Position numbers and translations under genes: made by a program. Positions 18,402 to 25,672 of a stretch of 64,000 nt of DNA are shown here, in pieces (position 1 is the first letter of the stretch; the number at the start of each line of letters is the position of its first letter). The stretch covers positions 1-64,000 of the forward strand of contig NZ_JACJPI010000090.1 of the NCBI RefSeq assembly GCF_014695975.1, read 5' to 3'. The notes under the pieces were generated by a model that did no database searches, was not told the origin of the DNA, and saw nothing but the letters and a program-made list of their open reading frames with translations. This stretch comes from Leptolyngbya sp. FACHB-321. Lineage in GTDB: Bacteria > Cyanobacteriota > Cyanobacteriia > Leptolyngbyales > Leptolyngbyaceae.

Positions 18402-18455
18402 AGACGGGTCAAGGTTGATGCACGACGGATTTCGTCGCTTTGGTCTTACCCGTCT
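18402..18455. repeat. Nested inverted repeats after the DegT gene
   Basis: AGACGGGT (18402-18409) pairs with ACCCGTCT (18448-18455), and within the loop CGACG (18423-18427) pairs with CGTCG (18433-18437). It lies 15-68 bases past the DegT stop codon and may be a structured 3' end or weak terminator. Confidence 0.5.
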
Positions 18456-18469
18456 AGGGTTCCCATCCG

Positions 18470-19630
18470 TCAAGCGGCACGATCGCTCAGGCAATCTTTC
18501 AAGGCATACGCTACTCGCTCTTGCTGTTCGGGTAGCATTTCAGGAAACATCGGCAATGACAGCACTTCGTTAGCGATCTGCTCGGCGATCGGGTGCGATT
18601 TGGGCGCTTGCATTTGATCCTTATAAATGGGCTGGAGATGCAGCGGTAGAGGGTAGTACACCATAGAACTCACCCCTTCTGCCTGTAGCTGCTGGCGTAC
18701 CTGATCTCTGTGGTTACCGTCGTTTGATGGTGTCTGGTGTGGCGCAGTATTGAGCAAGCGAAGCGTGTACTGGTTCCAAACGCCTTTGCCACCCGCTGGT
18801 TCTTGCGGTAGAACGAGACCTGGAACGTGCTGGAGCATCTGTTGGTAGCGATCAGCAACAGCGCGACGCTGGTCATTCCAGATGTCTAGGTAGCGAAGTT
18901 TGACTTGCAGAATAGCGGCTTGCAGAGCATCTAGCCGCGAGTTAACGCCGATCGCCTCGTGATAATAGCCACCCGCTCGTCTACCGTGGTCACGCAGCAT
19001 ACGGATAGTAGCAGCGATCGTCGGATCATTCGTTGTCACCGCACCGCCATCGCCACACGCGCCCAGATTTTTGGTGGGATAGAAGCTAAAGCAGCCAATG
19101 TGCCCAATGCCGCCAACCTTTTGCCCTGCCCATTCCGCACCCACAGCCTGAGCGCAATCTTCAATAACAGCAAGCTTGTGAGCTTGAGCGATCGCCATCA
19201 GCCGGGTCATATCCACTGGTTGCCCAAACAAGTGAACTGGCAGAATTGCCCGCGTCCGTTCTGTAATCGCCGCTTCGACCCGATCAAGATCCAGGTTAAA
19301 GGTATGCGCTTCGATATCAACAAAAACAGGTGTGGCACCGATCGCACTTACAACTTCTGCTGTTGCGATAAACGTAAACGGGGTTGTAATTACCTCGTCG
19401 CCCGGTTTGATATCTAACGCTCGCAATGCCAGATACAGTGCATCGGTGCCAGAGTTGCAGGCAATACTTTCTGAAGTGCCGATATAGTGAGCAAACTGTT
19501 GCTCAAACGTTTCAACCGCAGCGCCGCCAATGTAATGACCTGACGCAAGCACAGCTAGCACTGCTGCATTTACCTCATCGCCAATAATTTTGTACTGCTC
19601 AGATAGATCGAACGGGGGAATTTTACTCAC
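18470..19630 (-). CDS. DegT/DnrJ/EryC1/StrS-family PLP aminotransferase
   Basis: A 386-residue sugar aminotransferase. The PLP-binding lysine lies in FYPTKNLGACGDGG (near residue 188). Other features are NSGTDALYLALRAL (about 59), VIEDCAQAVGAE (about 155) and GVNSRLDALQAAIL (about 228). These enzymes transaminate nucleotide-linked keto-sugars for envelope polysaccharides or glycan decoration. The partner genes that would define the sugar are not adjacent. The start is GTG. The gene ends close to the nested inverted repeats. Confidence 0.93.
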   Translation of the reverse strand: MSKIPPFDLSEQYKIIGDEVNAAVLAVLASGHYIGGAAVETFEQQFAHYIGTSESIACNSGTDALYLALRALDIKPGDEVITTPFTFIATAEVVSAIGATPVFVDIEAHTFNLDLDRVEAAITERTRAILPVHLFGQPVDMTRLMAIAQAHKLAVIEDCAQAVGAEWAGQKVGGIGHIGCFSFYPTKNLGACGDGGAVTTNDPTIAATIRMLRDHGRRAGGYYHEAIGVNSRLDALQAAILQVKLRYLDIWNDQRRAVADRYQQMLQHVPGLVLPQEPAGGKGVWNQYTLRLLNTAPHQTPSNDGNHRDQVRQQLQAEGVSSMVYYPLPLHLQPIYKDQMQAPKSHPIAEQIANEVLSLPMFPEMLPEQQERVAYALKDCLSDRAA

Positions 19631-19887
19631 TCACTTACACCACACATCACACTCTGTTAATAGAATCAAATTTTGTCCACAAATGGAATCAAATTGCTGC
19701 CTTTAGTTCACTGGACTGGATTAAAGCACCGATTGTTTCAGCCAGAGAGGAAAGAGCAGTAGGAGTAGGAGAAGCTTTTTAAGTGATGAGTTGAAGTTGT
19801 TGACTGCTGGTCGGCTGCTGCTTGCTTTCTTTTAGCATCCATAACGTTCTAATCTGTCCCCAGGGCGTTACAACCAACAACTCTATT

Positions 19888-20652
19888 ATGGATTCACCGT
19901 TACAAATTGTTTGGGCATTGGGCATGATGGCGATCGCCATTGCCCTCTCAGCCTGGCAACGGCTGGGATTGGAGTGGAATTTAGCCGTCGCCACCGGACG
20001 TACAGTTATGCAATTGTTGGTCGTAGGCTACGTGCTGGCAGCAGTATTCGCCCTTCGCAATCCCTGGGCAGTGCTAATGGTGCTGGGAGTGATGCTAGCG
20101 ATCGCCACGATCGTCGCTCGTAATCGAATTAGCAAAAAAGTGCCGCACCTGCTGCCCCTGGTCGGTGGCTCCATTCTAATTAGCACGGTTTTGACCCTAG
20201 CGTATACGAGCCTACTGGTGATCCGACCGCAAGTCTGGTATGAACCACAGTACGTCATTCCCTTAGCAGGCATTGTGCTGGGCAATGCGATGAATGGTGC
20301 CGCGATCGTGGGAGAACGTCTAGTCAGCACCCTAAACAACAGCCAGCTAGAGATTGAAACTCACCTAAGTTTGGGCGCTACACCTCAGCAGGCGATCGCG
20401 CAATACCGCAAAGATGCCATCAAAGCGGGACTCATTCCAACCATCAACACCATGATGGTCGTCGGTATTGTTACCCTACCAGGCATTATGACGGGGCAGA
20501 TTTTAGCCGGAGCCGATCCTCTCTTGGCAGCTACTTACCAAATGCTAGTCATGTTCATGCTGGCGTTTGCTACTCTCACTACGACACTGCTTGTAAGTTG
20601 GGGTATTTGTCGGCAGTTTTTCAATCAGGCAGCGCAGTTAGTCCTCTGGTAA
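19888..20652 (+). CDS. FetB/YbbM-type ABC transporter permease
   Basis: A 254-residue integral membrane protein of the UPF0014/FetB family, with about seven hydrophobic segments, for example IVWALGMMAIAIALSAW and LLVVGYVLAAVFAL. The family signature GNAMNGAAIVGERL and the LSLGATPQQAI segment are clear. In E. coli FetAB exports iron; the cognate ATPase is not in this window. ATG 19888 (MDSPLQI) is chosen because the upstream extension from 19822 is polar and unlike homologues. The DegT gene is divergent. Confidence 0.87.
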   Translation: MDSPLQIVWALGMMAIAIALSAWQRLGLEWNLAVATGRTVMQLLVVGYVLAAVFALRNPWAVLMVLGVMLAIATIVARNRISKKVPHLLPLVGGSILISTVLTLAYTSLLVIRPQVWYEPQYVIPLAGIVLGNAMNGAAIVGERLVSTLNNSQLEIETHLSLGATPQQAIAQYRKDAIKAGLIPTINTMMVVGIVTLPGIMTGQILAGADPLLAATYQMLVMFMLAFATLTTTLLVSWGICRQFFNQAAQLVLW

Positions 20653-20714
20653 TGCCTCTTAAAGACACTCTTTGCACCCTGGGTGGAATGTCTTTTTAGT
20701 GCTGTAAGAGGCAT
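20652..20714. terminator. Long hairpin between convergent genes
   Basis: ATGCCTCTTA (20652-20661) pairs with TAAGAGGCAT (20705-20714), and inside it AAAGACA (20661-20667) pairs with TGTCTTT (20689-20695) followed by TTT. The structure begins at the stop codon of the permease gene and faces egtD from the other side. It probably ends transcription in at least the plus direction. Confidence 0.6.
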
Positions 20715-20876
20715 GTTTCAACAAGGAGCAGAGCAGAGGGACTCAAGGGCTAAGAGTAGCGATCGCCCACGACTACCGCTTCTCTAAGGCGAACGGGGCG
20801 ATCGCTTTGATACAGGAACGAGGCTTTTAACAATATTGCAACCATCCTCTTGCTACTGTTAGCATTCTTGCTAGCG

Positions 20877-21893
20877 TTAGGGACACTCATCGCTGATGCA
20901 CTGACGCTGACAGAGTAACAACCCAAACCAGTTGTTTGGATCAGTCCAGACTTGTAATGGTTGAAACGCGTATGTCTCCAGTGTTTTGACCAGGGCTGGC
21001 AGGTGGAACTTGCGTGAGATTTCGGTGCGAATGGTTTCACCAGCCTGGAGCGTCGTCTGAAATGCTAAGGCTTCTAGTGCGATCGTTTGCGTGACCAAAC
21101 TGCGGAGATGCATCTCAATTTGATGCTCAGTCGTGTTGTAAAACGCCCAATGGTCAAACTGCTCAAGGTTGAAATTGCCTTGAAACCGCCAGTTTAAGTG
21201 ACTCAAGCTATTGAGATTAAACGCTGCCGTAATGCCCTGAGCGTCGTTATAAGCGGCTTCAAGAATCGCTGGATCTTTTTGCAAATCAACGCCCAACAGA
21301 AAAAATTCTCCAGGCTGAAGCGCCTTACGGACACGATCGAGAAATTGTTGATACTCTGCTTCACTGAGATTACCGATCGTGCTGCCTAAAAAGATCAGCA
21401 TCCGGTTTTCCAATTCAGCCGGAGGCAGTTGGTCTAACGCCTGCTCATAGGTTCCAGCTAACCCGCACAGTTTGAGTTTGGGGTATTGATGTAGTAGCTC
21501 CAGCGCGGTGGTTTTAAGAATGCCAGCGCTGACGTCGATCGGGCAATACTGCAATGGATCGCTGAACTGACTGTATGCCTCTAGCAGCAACCGAGTTTTG
21601 CGAGAGCTGCCACTGCCTAGCTCAACCAATTCGCAAGCCCCTGTTAATTGAGCAATTTCAGAGGCATAGGTTTCTAAAATTGACTGCTCAGTACGAGTGG
21701 GATAGTACTCTGGCAAATCGCAGATTTGTTCAAAGAATTGCGAGCCGCGATCGTCATAAAAATAGCGGCAAGGGAGCGTCTTTGGCGTTTGCTCTAGCCC
21801 TTGAATGACATCTTCTCCCTCGCGGATCAGTGCTTCTGATGAATTGAGCGTAATCCAGCGCAGGCGAGACAATGATGATTGCACAGTGGTCAC
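20877..21893 (-). CDS. egtD: L-histidine N-alpha-methyltransferase (ergothioneine synthesis)
   Basis: EgtD trimethylates histidine to hercynine using S-adenosylmethionine. The 338-residue product shows the DUF2260/EgtD family motifs: CRYFYDDRGSQFFEQICDLP near residue 42, ELGSGSSRKTRLLLEA near 90, and a later LGSTIGNL. EgtB, which adds the sulfur donor next, is not in this window. The start is GTG at 21893 with an AAGGAG box about nine bases upstream. It follows an unusual about 590-base spacer containing strong hairpins. Confidence 0.93.
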   Translation of the reverse strand: MTTVQSSLSRLRWITLNSSEALIREGEDVIQGLEQTPKTLPCRYFYDDRGSQFFEQICDLPEYYPTRTEQSILETYASEIAQLTGACELVELGSGSSRKTRLLLEAYSQFSDPLQYCPIDVSAGILKTTALELLHQYPKLKLCGLAGTYEQALDQLPPAELENRMLIFLGSTIGNLSEAEYQQFLDRVRKALQPGEFFLLGVDLQKDPAILEAAYNDAQGITAAFNLNSLSHLNWRFQGNFNLEQFDHWAFYNTTEHQIEMHLRSLVTQTIALEALAFQTTLQAGETIRTEISRKFHLPALVKTLETYAFQPLQVWTDPNNWFGLLLCQRQCISDECP

Positions 21894-22485
21894 TAAACGG
21901 ATCTCCTTGCGTAATGGCGACGGTGTATTTCTCGTTCCCCAAGTTACTGAGGCAATCGCTGACGACTGAGGCTGTCTCCAGACGAGCGATCACTCACATC
22001 TTTCAAGACGCTGCAAAAGGTGATGCTTAACGCCTTAATCGAGCAGTCATACAGATCAGGACGAAGTGCAAAGCGAAAAATCCCAGTCTCCCTTCACTTC
22101 CAAGAGTTTAAGCCCGTACAGTCTTAAGCCCGTTAGCTATGGAGGTACTAGCCTTAAAGACTGACAAAACCTCTGCTGTCTTAAGCAAGGGGGAAACCTT
22201 AAGACAGCAAGAAGCTCAAGCTCAGGCTAACAGGATATGTCTTCTTATGGAGATTAAAGCTTTCTCTAGAGCATTCGCGTCTGCCTTTAGGTGAAAGGAT
22301 CAGCAAACATTAACGAAGAATATACCGGTCGAGAGAAGAGCATAAGCGCGAACCTCTGTCTTTAGCCTCTTGCGGGAGTCGCGATCGTGCTGAAACTATG
22401 CTTAAAAACTGGTAAGAAGATGTAGGCGCAAAACTTCTTTAAAGGACACTTTAGAGCAATCTCAAATCATGATGTCTTGGTACGA
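21894..22485. promoter_or_regulatory. 590-base gene-free region upstream of egtD
   Basis: No convincing gene is present on either strand. The left end holds the egtD ribosome-binding site, and the middle carries the double-hairpin element at 22119-22209. The rest lacks obvious structure. The length and the structures suggest a long leader or a separate RNA. Confidence 0.5.
22119..22209. ncRNA. Candidate structured RNA with two hairpins
   Basis: Hairpin 1: CAGTCTTAAG (22119-22128) with CTTAAAGACTG (22153-22163), and an inner GCTA/TAGC stem. Hairpin 2: a perfect 12-bp stem TGCTGTCTTAAG (22174-22185) with CTTAAGACAGCA (22198-22209). The loops contain TGGAGGTAC and AGGGGGAAA on the plus strand, hence CCTCC and CCCCC on the minus strand. 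Both stems share the core CTTAAG. The strand is not settled, and no known riboswitch consensus fits. Confidence 0.4.
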
Positions 22486-23748
22486 TCAAGATGCTTTAGC
22501 AGGGTCAGCCGGACATTGAACTGCCCCATTGGTTGACTGAAAGACTAACGGCGGCACCTTTGCAGCTTGTTGAGATGCACAAATTGCTGTAACAAACTTG
22601 TTGGTTGGCTTCGCGATTGCAACGGCTGCCGTGTAGCTCTTTAAGCCTTCAGCTTTTGGAATTGCAGTAAGTTGAGCTTGATTGTTGTTGGGTACTGTGA
22701 GCTTGTAGGTGTAGTCGCTGTAAACGGCGATCGGAACAGCTGCAAACCGCTCCAGTTCCTCTAATGTGACGGCAAAGCGAGTGTTCTGGCGATAGAATGC
22801 CTGCTGCGCTTTATTCATTGTGTCCAGGTAGTTTCTAGCCGCTGTCTGCTGCTGGTCGCGCGTACGCTCTGCCTTGACCTGAGGGGACACCTGGTTGCTA
22901 GAGGAAATTGTGGAGATTTTTTCACCCGCCTTTCGTTCCGCACCGCCCCAGGCATAGGAATGGGCAATAAGCGCAACCGCTCCACCCGCAACAAAAGACA
23001 CCACTGTCACGATTGCTGACACCTTAAGATAGTTAACCGAACGATCGCTAGTTGCCGAGTCGTTGGGTGCCTCTGGGAAAGAGCGATCGCGCCAGGGCAA
23101 CCGCGCACTAATCTGCTGGAGTGCGTCATTCCACGTCGCTAAAACACGAGGCGAAGGCGCTTGAGGCTGTGGTGAATCTTGTGAAGATGAGTCTTGAGAC
23201 TGTGAATTTTGAGAACGTAGAGCTTGAATGTTTGCTTTAGCCTTTATCCAGCGCTGCTTCCACGTATCAAATTGAGTTGAGTGATCGCTAAAAGAGTCCG
23301 TCGTAACACTAGAGTCTGAGGCGCTAGAATCCGAGCTATCAAAATCTGAGACGTTAAAATCTGGGGTGCTAGAATCTGGGACGTTAGAATCTGGGGCACT
23401 AGGACTAGACTCTGGAGCGCTAAAGGGTATCTCTGAGGTTTCAGCTACTGACGATCGAGGCACTGTAAACGTTTCAACCCAGTGAGGCTGCTCCTCGCCA
23501 AGGCGCTTCCCATACACCTGCACCTGTTGAATAGACGCAACTTCCAAGCGGAGAATGCCTCGTTGCACAAACGCTACCAGTGTTTGGGCATTTAACGGAC
23601 GAGCAGCATTGAGAAACACATGGAGACAATCCACCTCAACAAAAGTCTCTGCTGTTACGCCCTGCGGCTCTAGCGTGGCATTAATGAGTGTCGCGATCGC
23701 CTGTGGATCACCCTGTTTCGCAAGTTCAAGAAGATGCGGCTGAGTCAT
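22486..23748 (-). CDS. Type IV pilin-like G/H family protein with cyanobacterial N-terminal domain
   Basis: A 420-residue protein. Residues 1 to about 95 form a soluble domain seen at the start of several cyanobacterial proteins (DPQAIATLINATLEPQGV; FVQRGILRLEV). Residues of about 105-160 are an Ser/Asp/Pro-rich repeat. A single transmembrane helix follows near 245 (AIVTVVSFVAGGAVALIAH). The C-terminal domain (RNYLDTMNKAQQAFYRQNTR; TYKLTVPNNNQAQLTAIP) matches the pilin-like G/H family. The pilin-type N-terminal helix is absent, so it is not an ordinary pilin. Its role is unknown. Confidence 0.82.
   Translation of the reverse strand: MTQPHLLELAKQGDPQAIATLINATLEPQGVTAETFVEVDCLHVFLNAARPLNAQTLVAFVQRGILRLEVASIQQVQVYGKRLGEEQPHWVETFTVPRSSVAETSEIPFSAPESSPSAPDSNVPDSSTPDFNVSDFDSSDSSASDSSVTTDSFSDHSTQFDTWKQRWIKAKANIQALRSQNSQSQDSSSQDSPQPQAPSPRVLATWNDALQQISARLPWRDRSFPEAPNDSATSDRSVNYLKVSAIVTVVSFVAGGAVALIAHSYAWGGAERKAGEKISTISSSNQVSPQVKAERTRDQQQTAARNYLDTMNKAQQAFYRQNTRFAVTLEELERFAAVPIAVYSDYTYKLTVPNNNQAQLTAIPKAEGLKSYTAAVAIAKPTNKFVTAICASQQAAKVPPLVFQSTNGAVQCPADPAKAS
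23301..23425. repeat. Degenerate about 18-bp tandem repeat encoding Ser/Asp
   Basis: Units of the type GCTAGAATCTGGGACGTT recur imperfectly within the pilin-like gene and encode DSNVPDSSTPDFNVSDFD-like residues. It looks like a slippage-prone linker. Confidence 0.65.
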
Positions 23749-24067
23749 GGCAGAGCACTGAGGGAAAAAACTTGACTCGACAAATCATTTAGCATCAGGA
23801 TACTCGCAAACTGTCGATCGGGCACAAAGTCAACTAAGCCCCCAGCAAGACTGTCACAGTGTTTCAGGACAGTTCTTTGGGCAAACCTTATCACCGTCTA
23901 AAGACTACAGTAGGAACGTTACACGTAGCGTCCCTATAAAATGTTCCTTACCCCTCATGCCCCACGCCTCAAAGAGATAACGAACCCATCTTTCAGTTGC
24001 CATTTCGCTCTACAATGCTTGGCAAGCTGACTCGCAACACCCGATCACCCTCTAACTCGACGTTCTT
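23749..24067. promoter_or_regulatory. Divergent promoter region, pilin-like gene / GH57
   Basis: About 320 bases between two divergent genes and no gene of its own. Promoters for both must lie here. I see no conserved operator or strong hairpin. Confidence 0.4.
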
Positions 24068-25657
24068 ATGAGTATTGGATATCTTGCCCTCGTTCTCCAT
24101 GCCCACCTACCTTTTGTTCGCCATCCCGAAAGCGACTATGTGCTGGAAGAAGAGTGGCTCTATGAAGCCATTACAGAAACCTATATCCCGCTCCTACAGG
24201 TTTTTGAGGGGTTAAAGCGAGACGGCGTTGATTTCAAAATCACCATGAGCATGACACCGCCGTTGGTGTCGATGTTGCTCGATCCACTGCTGCAACAACG
24301 CTATGACGAGCATCTAGCCCAGCTTGAAGAACTGGCAGAGATGGAAATCGATCGCAACGCGCACAATGGGCACCTCAAGTATTTGGCAGAGTATTATGCC
24401 AAAGAGTTTAACCAAGTGCGGCAGGTCTGGGAGAAGTACGATCGCAACCTCATTAAAGCCTTCAACCAGTTTGCCGAGTCCAATAATCTCGAAATCATCA
24501 CCTGCGGCGCAACTCACGGCTACTTCCCCTTAATGAAGATGTACCCGCAAGCTGTGTGGGCGCAGATTAAAGTTGCTTGTGAACACTACGAGGAGACGTT
24601 TGGACGCGCTCCGAAGGGCATCTGGCTACCCGAATGTGCTTACTATGAAGGGGTTGAGCGGATGCTAGCGGATGCTGGCTTGCGCTACTTTCTCACTGAT
24701 GGGCATGGCATTCTCTATGCCCGTCCTCGTCCCCGTTTTGGCACCTATGCGCCCATCTTCACCCCTACCGGCGTAGCTGCTTTTGGGCGTGATCACGAAT
24801 CGTCACAGCAGGTTTGGTCATCAGAAGTGGGCTACCCCGGTGCTAGCGAATATCGCGAGTTCTACCGCGATTTGGGCTGGGATGCCGAGTACGAATACAT
24901 TAAGCCTTACGTAATGCCCAACGGGCAGCGCAAGAATGTGGGCATTAAGTATCACAAGATCACTGGCAAAGGTTTAGGACTGGGCGACAAGCAACTCTAC
25001 GATCCCTACTGGGCACGCGAAAAAGCAGCAGAGAACGCTGGCAACTTTGCTTATAATCGGGAGCGCCAAGTCGAACATCTTTACGGCATGATGCAGCGCA
25101 AGCCCATCATCGTCTCGCCGTACGATGCGGAATTATTTGGGCATTGGTGGTACGAAGGTCCCTGGTTTATCGACTATCTGTTCCGCAAGGCGTGGTTTGA
25201 CCAGGGCACCTTTGAGATGACGCATCTAGCAGATTACTTGCAAGGGAATCAAACCCAACAGGTGTCAAATCCTTCCCAATCAAGCTGGGGCTACAAGGGG
25301 TTTCACGAGTACTGGCTGAATGAAACCAACGCCTGGATTTATCCCCACCTCCATAAAGCAACAGAACGGATGATTGAACTGGCAAAAAATGAGCCAGAAG
25401 ATGAACTGGGCTGGCGATCGCTCAATCAGGCTGCACGCGAATTGTTATTGGCGCAATCGTCTGACTGGGCATTTATCATGCGTACTGGCACGATGGTGCC
25501 GTATGCAGTGCGCCGGACACGATCGCACCTGATGCGCTTTCACAAGCTCTACGAGGAAATTAAGCAGGGCAAAGTGGATGCGGGTTGGTTGGAGAAGGTA
25601 GAGGCGATCGACAATATCTTCCCCAACATCAACTATCGCGTCTACCGCCCCCTTTAG
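24068..25657 (+). CDS. GH57 1,4-alpha-glucan branching enzyme
   Basis: A 529-residue GH57 protein. These enzymes cut alpha-1,4 glucan and form alpha-1,6 branches in glycogen. The N-terminal motif HAHLPFVRHPE, the catalytic Glu in WLPECAYYEG (residue 189) and the catalytic Asp in SPYDAELFGHWW (residue 353) match the GH57 branching-enzyme pattern. The C-terminal DUF1957 part and the LGLGDKQLYDPYW segment fit the same group. Length agrees with characterised enzymes of about 520-560 residues. GH57 amylase or 4-glucanotransferase is less likely. It is convergent with the next gene, 15 bases away. Confidence 0.9.
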   Translation: MSIGYLALVLHAHLPFVRHPESDYVLEEEWLYEAITETYIPLLQVFEGLKRDGVDFKITMSMTPPLVSMLLDPLLQQRYDEHLAQLEELAEMEIDRNAHNGHLKYLAEYYAKEFNQVRQVWEKYDRNLIKAFNQFAESNNLEIITCGATHGYFPLMKMYPQAVWAQIKVACEHYEETFGRAPKGIWLPECAYYEGVERMLADAGLRYFLTDGHGILYARPRPRFGTYAPIFTPTGVAAFGRDHESSQQVWSSEVGYPGASEYREFYRDLGWDAEYEYIKPYVMPNGQRKNVGIKYHKITGKGLGLGDKQLYDPYWAREKAAENAGNFAYNRERQVEHLYGMMQRKPIIVSPYDAELFGHWWYEGPWFIDYLFRKAWFDQGTFEMTHLADYLQGNQTQQVSNPSQSSWGYKGFHEYWLNETNAWIYPHLHKATERMIELAKNEPEDELGWRSLNQAARELLLAQSSDWAFIMRTGTMVPYAVRRTRSHLMRFHKLYEEIKQGKVDAGWLEKVEAIDNIFPNINYRVYRPL

Positions 25658-25672
25658 GACACAGACGAGTTA

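Larger units (their letters stand above)
18114..18469. promoter_or_regulatory. Gene-free spacer with two inverted repeats
   Basis: About 350 bases between the DegT gene's 3' end and the ABC1-kinase start, both on the minus strand. No gene is seen. It holds a perfect 11-bp inverted repeat (18272-18303) and a nested pair of shorter ones (18402-18455), described separately. The ABC1-kinase promoter should be here. Confidence 0.5.

Noticed and set aside
22171-22209. Riboswitch of the c-di-AMP (ydaO) type
   Set aside because: The AGGGGGAA loop is reminiscent, but the conserved ydaO core around it is missing.
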